Assembly (NCBI GenBank): GCA_938010425.1
Contig: CALLUO010000077.1
Location: 1-32,500 of the forward strand
Reading direction: 5' to 3'
Origin: an uncultured Elioraea sp.
GTDB taxonomy: Bacteria; Pseudomonadota; Alphaproteobacteria; Acetobacterales; Acetobacteraceae
DNA: 32,500 nt
The notes under the pieces were generated by a model that did not search any database, was not told where the DNA came from, and saw only the letters and a list, made by a program, of their open reading frames with translations. This document shows positions 1 to 7,203 of the stretch, piece by piece (position 1 is the stretch's first letter; the number at the start of each line of letters is the position of its first letter). Made by a program: the position numbers and the translations under genes.

Positions 1-201
1 GAGGCGGCAGGCGGCGCGCCCGAGTCGGCGCTGATGGTCGGCGATCACCGCAACGACGTCGAAGCCGCTAAGGGCGCCAAACTCCCCGTCGTCTTCGCCA
101 CCTGGGGGTATGGCACGCGCGCCATGGCAGACGGGGCGGACGCCATCGCCGACCACCCAGCCGACCTTCTCTCCCTCGCCCCTCGCTTGGTCTCTGCCTG
201 A
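1..201 (+). CDS. HAD-family phosphatase, C-terminal part (5' end outside window)
   Basis: The open frame enters from the left edge and ends at TGA 199-201, giving 66 residues. It contains MVGDHRNDVEAAKGA, the HAD motif IV acidic pair that binds Mg2+ (GDxxND type), followed by the usual C-terminal VVFATWGYG and ADGADAIADHPADL segments. This pattern is typical of phosphoglycolate phosphatase-like (Gph) members, which dephosphorylate small phosphosugars or 2-phosphoglycolate. The nucleophile DxD and the cap domain lie outside the window, so the substrate cannot be assigned. The family is confident, the Gph assignment is an inference. A decayed gene follows it on the same strand. Confidence 0.85.
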   Translation, partial: EAAGGAPESALMVGDHRNDVEAAKGAKLPVVFATWGYGTRAMADGADAIADHPADLLSLAPRLVSA

Positions 202-266
202 TCCTCCGCGCCGGGCGTGGCAAAAGGTGTGGCCGCCCCCCTGCGAAGCACCAGGGGAGCTCCGGC

Positions 267-975
267 ATGCTTAACTTCGGCGGTTTTTCGCCGCCGCCCC
301 GGCCGCCGCCCTCGGCACGGTCGCGCCCTTGCCCGGCCTCGACCTCGTGGTCGCCTCAGGACCTGGCAGTACGCTGCGCATCAGCATGGCCGCCGCCTCA
401 AGGCGGCTACCCATCGGCCACACCGACCAGGGCGGCGAAGGCCAGCGTTGCATCGGCGACACGGTGTGCGATAGGCGAATGGTCTCGAACCTCTCGCGCC
501 GCGATGCCCCCTCGCGACCCGTGCCCAATCTCGGCACTGCTCAGCGAGGGGATCCGGCCGACAGCACACGCAGCATCTTCCGCGCCCGCCCGGGTGTGCG
601 CTGTCACGACGGCAGCGTCTTCACCGCCCACGCCCCGCCATGGACCTTCGAGGAAGATCTTGCACCTGCGCGCGGCACTTCGACCCGCGCCACTCTGCCC
701 AGGGGCCGATCGCACATCGCCAGTGTGGCCAAGGAGACCGCCTCCTCTGACGACATCGTCGACATGCGCCCCCTCACCCCCGACGCGCTCCTGCCCTACG
801 GCATCGCTTGACGCGTGATGTCGAGCCCCGCGCGGTAGAAGCGAGGAGGTCCGTCCTGGGACGTTTTCATCAACGCCCCCTTCATCGCTCACGATCTCAA
901 CCAGCTCGCGATCAGCCCGCGCGAAGACGGCTTTGGTCGGGCGTGTAACCCGTTCCAGCACCTCGGCCCCGCCCT
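267..975 (+). pseudogene. decayed ABC transporter peptide-binding protein (SBP_bac_5 family)
   Basis: A signal-peptide-like stretch (FFAAAPAAALGTVAPLP, from 284) runs in frame into STLRISM, DLSRRD-like and RARPGV segments, then HDGSVFTAHAPPWTFEE and TPDALLPYGIA. This is the order of the N-terminal lobe of periplasmic oligopeptide-binding proteins. The frame is broken by a stop just upstream of the hydrophobic core (the ATG at 267 is in another frame, with a T5 run at 284-288). It is broken again by TGA at 809-811 and TAG at 836-838; both sit where I expect Trp (PYGIA-W, SSPAR-W). After SWDVF the frame passes into HDLNQLAISP, which resembles the C-terminal end of this family, so most of the coding region seems deleted. 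Sequence between 202 and 266 shows nothing else. I am sure of the family, less sure of the 3' junction. Confidence 0.72.
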
Positions 976-1022
976 GGGGTGTGAGCGTGGCGGGCGCGGC
1001 TCGGCCCGCTGCCGGGCCAGGC

Positions 1023-1652
1023 TCAGCTTTTCGCCCGCTCCTTCTCGACAGACGCCAGCGCCGCCTTCAGGCGCTGCACCTCCTCACGCAGCCGCGCGAG
1101 CTCGGCCTCGCGATCGTCACCCTCCTCCGCCGCCCGTGCTGCAGGGCGATAGAAAGGCGTAAACCACGCAAAGGCGCGTTCCAGGATCGCCGCGTTCTGC
1201 CGCCCGACCTCCTCCATCGTGAAGGGGAACAGCCCCTCCATCGTCTGCTGCATCGCCCGCCGCATCTGCTCCTGTTGCCGCGCGAAGGCCCCCATCATCA
1301 TTTCGAGGTAGCGCGGCACCAGCACTTGCAAGCTGTCATCGTAGAAGCTGATCAGTTGGCGGAGGAAGCTAATCGGCAGCAGGTTGCGTCCCTTGCCCTC
1401 TTCCTCGACAATAATCTGCGTCAGCACCTGGCGGGTGATGTCCTCTCCACTCTTGGCGTCGTAGACGACGAACTCGCGCCCCTCTTTCACCATTTGCGCA
1501 AGATGGTCGAGGGTGACGTAGGAAGAGGCCTCCGTGTTGTAGAGGCGGCGATTGGCGTATTTCTTGACCACCACGGGGCCGGAGCCGGCGGGCGGCTCGC
1601 CCGCTGGTGGCTCGGTCTCCATCATGCGGCGCGCTTCGGCCATGGCGGACAT
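1023..1652 (-). CDS. phaR: PHA synthesis regulator PhaR
   Basis: The 209-residue protein has the PHB accumulation regulatory DNA-binding domain at residues 30-50, with KKYANRRLYNTEASSYV as its signature. The associated regulatory segment follows (LISFYDDSLQVLVPRYLE), then a Met/Gln-rich helical part and a C-terminal coiled coil (ELARLREEVQRLKAAL). In the family, PhaR binds DNA and PHA granules and represses phasin and biosynthetic genes until polymer forms. The ATG at 1652 has an AGGAAAG just upstream; a second Met lies three codons in. It is divergent from a small gene and a PhaC-like gene, which fits a local regulatory role. An inverted repeat 8 nt before the start may be an operator. Length matches the family. 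Confidence 0.93.
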   Translation of the reverse strand: MSAMAEARRMMETEPPAGEPPAGSGPVVVKKYANRRLYNTEASSYVTLDHLAQMVKEGREFVVYDAKSGEDITRQVLTQIIVEEEGKGRNLLPISFLRQLISFYDDSLQVLVPRYLEMMMGAFARQQEQMRRAMQQTMEGLFPFTMEEVGRQNAAILERAFAWFTPFYRPAARAAEEGDDREAELARLREEVQRLKAALASVEKERAKS

Positions 1653-1659
1653 CTTTCCT

Positions 1660-1674
1660 CAAGACCCGGTCTTG
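1660..1674. promoter_or_regulatory. inverted repeat in phaR leader, possible operator
   Basis: CAAGACC-C-GGTCTTG is a perfect 7-bp inverted repeat with a one-base centre, directly upstream of the phaR ribosome binding site and inside the 148-bp divergent intergenic region. Its place suits autoregulation or an RNA hairpin affecting translation. PhaR autoregulation is known in related systems, but this repeat is not a PhaR site I recognise, so the role is inferred. Confidence 0.35.
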
Positions 1675-1800
1675 CGTGGTAGCCTAGCATCCCCCTAACC
1701 CAGGGCACAGCCCGCAACGCCACCTTACCCCCTCGCTGCTGCGGTCGTTCCTTCGCACCGGTGAACGGACTAGGATCCGCCCGCGACATGGAAGGCCAGC

Positions 1801-2226
1801 ATGGACGGATCAAGGCCCGAGGATCTCGACAGCCTTGCGCGCGACTGGATCACGCTCTGGCAGAGCGAACTCTCCGCCTTGGTGACAGACCGCGAGGCGC
1901 AGGAGCTGTGGATCAGGCTGCTCTCGCTCTGGGCCGGCTTCGCCTCCGTGGGGCTGCGCGCCGCATCATGGGCCCACGCTGAGGATGAGCCGTTCTTCGC
2001 CAGGCCCGCTGAGACGACGGGGCCCGCGCCCCCTCGTTCTGCACCTGATGCTCGCGGCGCTGAGGCGAACGGCGTTGCCGGCGGCGCTGAGCCTCTCCTC
2101 GCCGCCATCCTCGCCCGGCTCGACTCGATCGAACGCCGCCTCGCTGCCCTGGAAGCCGTTCCTCGGCCCAATCCTCGCGCCGGACGACCCGCGTCTCGCC
2201 AACTTCGCAAGCCGGCTGACGGCTAG
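1801..2226 (+). CDS. small coiled-coil protein, possible PHA granule-associated protein
   Basis: This 141-residue protein is not from a family I recognise. Residues 1-60 look helical and amphipathic (LARDWITLWQSELSALVT, LWIRLLSLWAGFA). The middle is Pro/Ala/Gly-rich. Residues 98-120 form a heptad-like coiled coil ([16 protein letters not shown]), and the tail is basic. Small helical proteins with a coiled-coil tail beside PHA genes are often phasin or PhaE-like partners; that is inference from context. It is divergent from phaR, and its last ~240 nt overlap the PhaC-like gene in another frame. No better start than the ATG at 1801 is evident; an ATG 13 nt upstream is out of frame. Confidence 0.55.
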   Translation: MDGSRPEDLDSLARDWITLWQSELSALVTDREAQELWIRLLSLWAGFASVGLRAASWAHAEDEPFFARPAETTGPAPPRSAPDARGAEANGVAGGAEPLLAAILARLDSIERRLAALEAVPRPNPRAGRPASRQLRKPADG

Positions 2227-3283
2227 CGGCCACGACCCGACCGATCTCGCCCTCGCCGCCTTCCGTGCGCTAAACGAGGACGACCGGGCCCTGATCGCTG
2301 GCATCGCTGCCTATCGCCGCCATCCCTGGCAGCGTCGGCTCGAGGATCCGCCCGTGCTCTGGGCCGAGGGCAACTCCCGCCTGCTCGACTACGGCGCGAC
2401 AGCGCCCACACCGGCGTCGAGGCCTGCCCTCCTTGTCATCCCCTCTCTGGTCAATCGCGCCCATGTGCTCGACCTGATGGAGGGGGGCTCGATGTTGCGC
2501 TGGCTCGCAAGCCAGGGGTTTCGCCCCCTCCTGCTCGATTGGGGCTGGCCAGGGGACGCCGAGCGCGGCTTCACCCTCACAGACTACATTGCTGGTCGGC
2601 TCGAACGCGCGCTTGTCGCCTCTTCGGGCCTTGCCGGCGGACCCGTCGCGCTTGTTGGGTACTGCATGGGCGGCTTGCTTGCGCTCGCCGCCGCGCAACG
2701 CCGCACCGACCTCGTACGGGCGCTGGCCCTCCTTGCCACCCCGTGGGACTTCCACGCCGGCGGCCCGGATCGCGCCCGCTTCCTCGCCTCCCTCGTCCCC
2801 CTGTTCGAGCCCCTGTTCGCGCTGCACGACGCACTACCGGTCGACGTCTTGCAGACGCTGTTCGCTCTGCTCGACCCCTTCGGGGTGGCTGCCAAGTATC
2901 GCGCCTTCGCCCGGCTCGACCCCGCGTCACCGCGGGCGAGGCTGTTTGTCGCTCTGGAGGATTGGTTGAACGACGGGGTGCCGCTTGCTGCGCCGGTGGC
3001 GCGGGAGTGTCTCACTGCTTGGTACGGAAGGAACGACCCCGCGCGTGGGGCATGGCGGGTGGCTGGGCTTGCGGTTGATCCCCGCGTCATCGCTGCCCCC
3101 TCTTTTGTCGCCATCCCCTCCCGGGATCGCATCGTGCCGCCCGAAGCCGCCCGCCCCCTCGCCGCGCTGCTTCCCCGCGCTTTGGTGCACGAACCGGCCG
3201 CCGGCCACATCGGCATGGTGGCAGGGTCGAGCGCCGAAACGGCGCTTTGGCGCCCTCTCGCCGCTTGGCTCTGCGCGCTCTAA
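1985..3283 (+). CDS. PhaC-like alpha/beta-hydrolase (putative PHA synthase homologue)
   Basis: The 432-residue frame has the PHA synthase version of the lipase box, VGYCMGG, with nucleophile Cys227, plus Asp381 in [10 protein letters not shown] and His408 in AGHIGMV. This Cys-Asp-His triad marks PhaC-type enzymes rather than Ser hydrolases. TPWDFHAGG and LLLDWG are also PhaC-like. It is much shorter than class I PhaC (about 580 residues) and lacks most of the N-terminal domain, so it may be a synthase relative, a depolymerase or an accessory enzyme. The start is uncertain: ATG 1985 keeps [13 protein letters not shown], which I recall as conserved in close relatives, but it overlaps the previous gene by 242 nt; ATG 2048 and later starts are alternatives. 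It lies 88 nt upstream of phaA on the same strand. Confidence 0.8.
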   Translation: MSRSSPGPLRRRGPRPLVLHLMLAALRRTALPAALSLSSPPSSPGSTRSNAASLPWKPFLGPILAPDDPRLANFASRLTASGHDPTDLALAAFRALNEDDRALIAGIAAYRRHPWQRRLEDPPVLWAEGNSRLLDYGATAPTPASRPALLVIPSLVNRAHVLDLMEGGSMLRWLASQGFRPLLLDWGWPGDAERGFTLTDYIAGRLERALVASSGLAGGPVALVGYCMGGLLALAAAQRRTDLVRALALLATPWDFHAGGPDRARFLASLVPLFEPLFALHDALPVDVLQTLFALLDPFGVAAKYRAFARLDPASPRARLFVALEDWLNDGVPLAAPVARECLTAWYGRNDPARGAWRVAGLAVDPRVIAAPSFVAIPSRDRIVPPEAARPLAALLPRALVHEPAAGHIGMVAGSSAETALWRPLAAWLCAL

Positions 3284-3371
3284 CGGGGCAGGCCGCCTGT
3301 CTTGTCGGTTTCTTTCGGCACTGCACCATGGCAAGAAGGCGAACAATGAGATTCTTCGGAGGAGAGCCGTC

Positions 3372-4550
3372 ATGACCGAGGTCGTCATCGCCGCCGCCGC
3401 TCGCACGCCGATCGGCAATTTCAATGGGGCGTTCGCCTCGCTTCCCGCTCACGAACTCGGCGCGGTTGCGATCAAAGGCGCGCTTGACCGCGCCAAGGTC
3501 GCACCCGAGGAGGTGGACGAGGTGGTGATGGGCCAGATCCTCGCCGCTGGCGCGGGACAAAACCCCGCCCGTCAGGCGGCGATGGCGGCCGGGATCCCGC
3601 ACGAGAAGACCGCCTTCGGAATCAATCAGCTCTGCGGGTCTGGCCTGCGGTCGGTGGCGCTGGGTTTCCAGGCTATCCGGCAGGGCGATGCGAAGATTGT
3701 TGTCGCCGGAGGGCAAGAGAGCATGACCCAGGCGCCGCACTGCGCAAACCTGCGCGCAGGGCAGAAGATGGGCGACCTTCCCCTCCTCGACACTATGTTG
3801 AAGGATGGGCTGTGGGACGCGTTCCACGGCTACCATATGGGGGTGACCGCGGAGAACGTTGCGCAGAAGTATCAGATCACCCGCGCAGAGCAGGACGAAT
3901 TCGCCTACCACTCCCAGCGCAAGGCAGGCGAAGCGATCGCAGCGGGGCGATTTAAGGACGAGATCGTCCCCGTCACGGTGAAGGGCCGCAAGGGCGAGGT
4001 GGTGGTGGTGGAGCAGGACGAATATCCGAGGCCTGACACCACGATCGAGGCTCTGGCCAAGCTGCGCCCGGCCTTCAGCAAAGAGGGTTCTGTCACCGCC
4101 GGCAATGCCTCAGGCATCAACGACGGCGCGGCCGCGGTGGTGCTGATGACCGCCGAGGAGGCCGCACGGCGGGGTCTTACGCCGCTCGCGCGCATCGTCG
4201 CCTGGGCCACTGCGGGGGTGGATCCAGCGATCATGGGCACAGGGCCCATCCCTGCCTCGCGCGCCGCCCTTGCCAAGGCTGGCTGGACGGTGGCTGATCT
4301 CGATTTGATCGAAGCCAACGAGGCCTTTGCCGCCCAAGCGATCTCTGTCAACAAAGAGATGGGTTGGGACACGGCGAAGGTGAACGTGAACGGCGGCGCG
4401 ATCGCGCTCGGCCACCCAATCGGCGCTTCCGGGGCGCGGATTCTGACCACGCTGCTGTACGAGATGCAGCGCCGCGGCGCGAAGAAGGGCCTCGCGACGC
4501 TCTGCATCGGCGGCGGCATGGGGATTGCGATGTGCGTCGAGCGCGACTGA
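3372..4550 (+). CDS. phaA: acetyl-CoA acetyltransferase (thiolase)
   Basis: This 392-residue protein has the full length of biosynthetic thiolases. It condenses two acetyl-CoA to acetoacetyl-CoA, the first step of PHB synthesis, and can also run in the degradative direction. The catalytic residues are visible: Cys88 in [10 protein letters not shown], His348 in [12 protein letters not shown] and Cys378 in LCIGGGMG. The start ATG at 3372 has GGAGGAGA 5 nt upstream. It follows the PhaC-like gene after 88 nt and is followed by a strong hairpin, so it probably ends this transcript. phaB lies 4.6 kb away with a copper-type block in between, unlike the usual phaCAB or phaAB operon. Confidence 0.96.
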   Translation: MTEVVIAAAARTPIGNFNGAFASLPAHELGAVAIKGALDRAKVAPEEVDEVVMGQILAAGAGQNPARQAAMAAGIPHEKTAFGINQLCGSGLRSVALGFQAIRQGDAKIVVAGGQESMTQAPHCANLRAGQKMGDLPLLDTMLKDGLWDAFHGYHMGVTAENVAQKYQITRAEQDEFAYHSQRKAGEAIAAGRFKDEIVPVTVKGRKGEVVVVEQDEYPRPDTTIEALAKLRPAFSKEGSVTAGNASGINDGAAAVVLMTAEEAARRGLTPLARIVAWATAGVDPAIMGTGPIPASRAALAKAGWTVADLDLIEANEAFAAQAISVNKEMGWDTAKVNVNGGAIALGHPIGASGARILTTLLYEMQRRGAKKGLATLCIGGGMGIAMCVERD

Positions 4551-4591
4551 GCCTTCTCGGCCCGCACCGGTCGCGCAACCGACATGAGAAT

Positions 4592-4613
4592 GGGGGCGCC
4601 CTCCGGCGCCCCC
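4592..4613 (+). terminator. hairpin terminator after phaA
   Basis: A perfect 9-bp stem, GGGGGCGCC / GGCGCCCCC, with a CTCC loop lies 42 nt after the phaA stop. The tail (ACCTCTTG) is only weakly T-rich, so termination may not be fully intrinsic. The hairpin sits between convergent genes and could act on both strands. Confidence 0.7.
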
Positions 4614-4661
4614 ACCTCTTGAAGAGACCCTCCCCAGTTGGCCTTCTCGTCGCTGCCAGGT

Positions 4662-5089
4662 CTAGGTCTTGATGGTCGGCCTCATCAACGCGGGCAGCAC
4701 CCCATCTGGGCTGCCCATCGCCACCCCTCAATCAGGTCGTCCGTGGTCAGCCCGGCCACGCGCGAACACGCCAAGCAGGCTACCACCGTCCCGCCATCGG
4801 CGATGAAGCCACGCAGCATGCTGTGGATGTCCGGCGTCTCCGGGTTCAGCCGCGCCGGAGCACGACGTTTGTTCGCGAGTGACACCGCCCTGATGTTGAG
4901 CGAGATGGTGACGGGCTTATGGCCCGCCCTCCAGATGTGCCGATCGGCGAAGAAGATGGCCTTGGAGGCGGCCAAGACGTCTTCCGTGGCCAGGGTAACG
5001 AATAGCCAGGGCGTATCCTCGGCACGTGATGCTGCGAGCGGTGTCGCGTTTGCCGCCGTGATCAGGCAAGCAAGGCGCGTTCTCCCGCC
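4662..5089 (-). pseudogene. DsrE-like periplasmic protein, broken at both ends
   Basis: Read on the minus strand from 5089, the frame gives a signal-peptide-like N terminus, then AEDTPWLFVTL, RAGHKPVTISLNIRAVSLA and MLRGFIADGGTVVACLACS with RVAGLTTDDLIEG. This is a DsrE/DsrF-type fold with its Cys pair. No ATG or GTG opens the frame: the first usual start is TTG at 4975, inside the domain, and the upstream in-frame stop coincides with the stop of the preceding gene. Near 4724-4728 the frame slips: the current frame ends early at 4685, but the neighbouring frame reads VAMGSPDGVLPALM and ends at 4662, matching the expected family end. One base seems lost in the G4 run. It closes the copper-type gene run. 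A short protein from TTG 4975 cannot be excluded. Confidence 0.68.
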
Positions 5090-5599
5090 TTAGTTGCGGG
5101 GGCCGTGGCCATGCCCGTGGCCATGCCCATGCCCATGCCCATGCCCGTGGCCGGCCGGCCCCATGGCCCCTGCCGCCTGCACCGGCACCTCGATTGTCCG
5201 TTCGCCGGCGTTGCGGAAACGGAGCGTGAGTGGAATTGTTTCCCCTGCCTTCAGGTCTCGCGTGAGGTTGATCAGCATGACGTGCAGCCCTCCCGGCCGC
5301 AGCACGGCCGGTTCGCCCACGTTTACCTCAATCGCCTGCACAGGCCGCATGCGCATCACGCCGCCTTCCATCATGTGCGTGTGGAGTTCGACCACGCGCG
5401 CAACGGGGGTGGCGGCGGAAATAAGCTCGTCCTTTTCGCCCGTGTGGTTGACGATGGTCATGTAGGCTGCGCTGTTGCGGCCAGCGAGTGCAGCGCGCGC
5501 CCAGGGCTCGACGATCTCGACCTTGTCTTGCGCGGCCAACGCAAGCGGGGTCAGGGCAAGGACGGCCACTGCCCCGAAAACGAAACGACGTGTGATCAT
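5090..5599 (-). CDS. periplasmic copper chaperone PCu(A)C with His-Gly tail
   Basis: The 169-residue protein has a signal peptide (residues 1-22, LALTPLALAAQ) and a PCu(A)C domain. Likely Cu(I) ligands are His73, Met84, His106 and Met108, in ELHTHMMEGGVMRMRPV and GGLHVMLINL. The spacing of 21 residues between Met84 and His106 fits the family. PCu(A)C delivers copper to the CuA site of cytochrome c oxidase, working with Sco proteins. The C terminus (residues 151-166) is eight consecutive His-Gly pairs, a likely extra metal-binding arm that most members lack. Its ATG overlaps the stop of the Sco gene (ATGA), so the two are translationally coupled. Family confident; tail function inferred. Confidence 0.94.
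   Translation of the reverse strand: MITRRFVFGAVAVLALTPLALAAQDKVEIVEPWARAALAGRNSAAYMTIVNHTGEKDELISAATPVARVVELHTHMMEGGVMRMRPVQAIEVNVGEPAVLRPGGLHVMLINLTRDLKAGETIPLTLRFRNAGERTIEVPVQAAGAMGPAGHGHGHGHGHGHGHGHGPRN
5102..5149. repeat. hexanucleotide tandem repeat encoding (His-Gly)8
   Basis: Eight near-identical 6-bp units (CCATGC, CCGTGG, CCATGG-like on the plus strand) encode His-Gly pairs at the C terminus of the PCu(A)C protein. Some units differ by synonymous changes, so it is not a perfectly homogeneous microsatellite. Unit number could change by slippage without altering the frame. Confidence 0.9.
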
Positions 5600-6258
5600 G
5601 TGCGTCCTCCTTGTGGTTGCATCTTCGAAACGCGGGGCGAGGCGGAGATGGCGCGTCGCATCGCCTCCGCCATTTGCTCCGGGGTGGTCTCGGGGTTGAA
5701 CAGGGCTACGAACTCGCCCCGCCGCCCCATCAGGTAGATGAAAGCCGAGTGGTCCATCGTATACTCGTCAGGGGCCTGGCCCGTGCGCACCTTGGCGTAG
5801 TAGGCGCGATAGGCACGAGCCGCAGCGGCGATCTCGGCTTCCGTTCCGGTCAGCCCTATGAGCCGGGGGTGGAACAAATCCGTATACTGGGCGAGTGCGG
5901 CCGGCGTGTCGCGCTCGGGGTCGACGGTAATAAGGATCGGCACGACCTCCTCCGCCGCGTCGCCAAGGAGGTCGAGCGCCGCTGCCATCTTGGCAAGCTC
6001 GGTCGGACAAACGTCTGGGCAGTAGGTGAAGCCGAAGTAGATCAGCATAAAGCGGCCGCGGAACGTCTCGTTCGTTACCCGCGCCCCGGTCTCGTCGATG
6101 AGCGAGAAGGGCCCGCCCAGAGTGATTCCGGCGGGCAGCGCCACCTGGACTGGCTCGCTCCGCGGCGGGCCAAGCCAAGCGGGAATGAAAAACCATGCCG
6201 CCGCCCCCGCGACCGCGGCCGTGGCGAGGCCGACCCCAAGCCGCTGCCAGAGCGTCAC
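5596..6258 (-). CDS. Sco1/SenC/PrrC family copper metallochaperone
   Basis: This 220-residue protein starts at GTG 6258, whose GTGA overlaps the stop of the upstream membrane protein gene. Residues 8-29 form a single N-terminal membrane anchor. The thioredoxin-like domain follows with the copper-binding CxxxC (FTYCPDVCPTEL, Cys80 and Cys84) and the distal His170 in YTMDHSAFIYLM, so all three Sco ligands are present. Sco proteins reduce or metallate the CuA centre of cytochrome oxidase in the periplasm. It overlaps the PCu(A)C gene by 4 nt, which supports joint function. An open frame continues far upstream of 6258 but has no family similarity, so the GTG is preferred. Confidence 0.95.
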   Translation of the reverse strand: MTLWQRLGVGLATAAVAGAAAWFFIPAWLGPPRSEPVQVALPAGITLGGPFSLIDETGARVTNETFRGRFMLIYFGFTYCPDVCPTELAKMAAALDLLGDAAEEVVPILITVDPERDTPAALAQYTDLFHPRLIGLTGTEAEIAAAARAYRAYYAKVRTGQAPDEYTMDHSAFIYLMGRRGEFVALFNPETTPEQMAEAMRRAISASPRVSKMQPQGGRT

Positions 6259-6851
6259 GACGCGTCGCCCTGATTGGCGATGATGAGGATCGCGCCGAAC
6301 ACGATCGGGACAAGGGCGAGGGCGGCGTAGAACAACACCGCCGGAGTCCAGAGAATGGCGGCGAGAGCCAGCACCATCGCCACGTTGAAGAGAAAGAGCA
6401 GGATGTGTTCGGCACTCCAGCCCTCGCCGCGCACCGCCCGGCCCGAGGCGCGCTCGCCCTCCGGCGAAGCCGCCCGCCAGCCGAGGACAGCGACGGCGCC
6501 GACTGCAAGCCCGACGAGCGCGATCGACACCGCGGGGCGATCGAGCGAGGCCATCCAGACCAAGCCAATCACGCCGATCAGCGCGATCGCCCCCGGCAGT
6601 GCGATGGTGAGAAAACGCGCCAGACGAAGCCGCGAGGGCGAGGCGATTCCGTCTCCCATCTCGCGGAGGTTGCGGATCCAAAACAGGCCGGCCAAAGGCA
6701 GAGAAGAGAGCAGGAGAACGACAGCTTCCGGACCGTCGAAACCGGACTTCACCCCCTTTACCCCAGAAAACCAGAACCCGGCCCAAAGCAGGAACGGGGT
6801 CAGCATAAACCCCGCCACCGCGAAGGGAACGGCACGTGCGATGCGTTTCAT
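6255..6851 (-). CDS. multi-pass inner-membrane protein, unknown function
   Basis: The 198-residue protein has about six hydrophobic segments: roughly residues 6-30, 43-60, 80-103, 107-126, 149-168 and 172-192. The longest loop (about 127-148) is charged. I do not recognise the family. It lies inside a run of genes with 4-nt overlaps on both sides (stop/start overlap with the Sco gene downstream and with the small secreted protein upstream), so it is very likely co-expressed with copper-delivery genes. A role in copper or haem transport, or oxidase assembly, is a guess from context; no metal-binding motif such as clustered Met or His is evident. Confidence 0.75.
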   Translation of the reverse strand: MKRIARAVPFAVAGFMLTPFLLWAGFWFSGVKGVKSGFDGPEAVVLLLSSLPLAGLFWIRNLREMGDGIASPSRLRLARFLTIALPGAIALIGVIGLVWMASLDRPAVSIALVGLAVGAVAVLGWRAASPEGERASGRAVRGEGWSAEHILLFLFNVAMVLALAAILWTPAVLFYAALALVPIVFGAILIIANQGDAS

Positions 6852-7192
6852 CGATCGACATGCTCCTCATGTTGCCAGATCGGTTCGGTCACACCTGCCC
6901 GTGCCTCGATCCGACCGACCAGGCGGGCAAGCCGTGCCGCCTCCTGCACCCCAAGGCCGGGGTCGCCGGTCGCGCAGGCCTCGACCGCGCGCGCGAGGCT
7001 CCGTTCAAGGCGGATACGCTCCCCCGCGGTTGCGTGCGGCAGGACGGCCTCAGTAGCCGGCGCGGTTTCAGCCAACGCAGCCTCGCAGACCTGGGTGAGC
7101 TGGGCGTTCATCTCCTCGGGGTCGCAGGCGAGAGCCGGGGCGATGAGCGCCCCGGCCAGCCCGGCGCCGATGAGCACCCGGCGCAGCGCCAT
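6848..7192 (-). CDS. small secreted protein, unknown
   Basis: This 114-residue protein has a signal peptide (RVLIGAGLAGALIAPALAC, cleavage near residue 22) that could also place a lipidated or free Cys at the mature N terminus. The mature part is helical and Ala/Glu-rich with three Cys (about residues 23, 36 and 73) and ends in IWQHEEHVDR. I do not recognise it. It overlaps the downstream membrane protein gene by 4 nt and follows the beta-propeller gene by 11 nt, so it belongs to the copper-type operon. A periplasmic metal or redox role is possible but not shown. Confidence 0.68.
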   Translation of the reverse strand: MALRRVLIGAGLAGALIAPALACDPEEMNAQLTQVCEAALAETAPATEAVLPHATAGERIRLERSLARAVEACATGDPGLGVQEAARLARLVGRIEARAGVTEPIWQHEEHVDR

Positions 7193-7203
7193 CGCCCCCT
7201 CCC

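Noticed and set aside
5102-5149. Short tandem repeat as CRISPR-like array
   Set aside because: Six-base units without spacers, in frame inside a coding region; a coding repeat, not a CRISPR.
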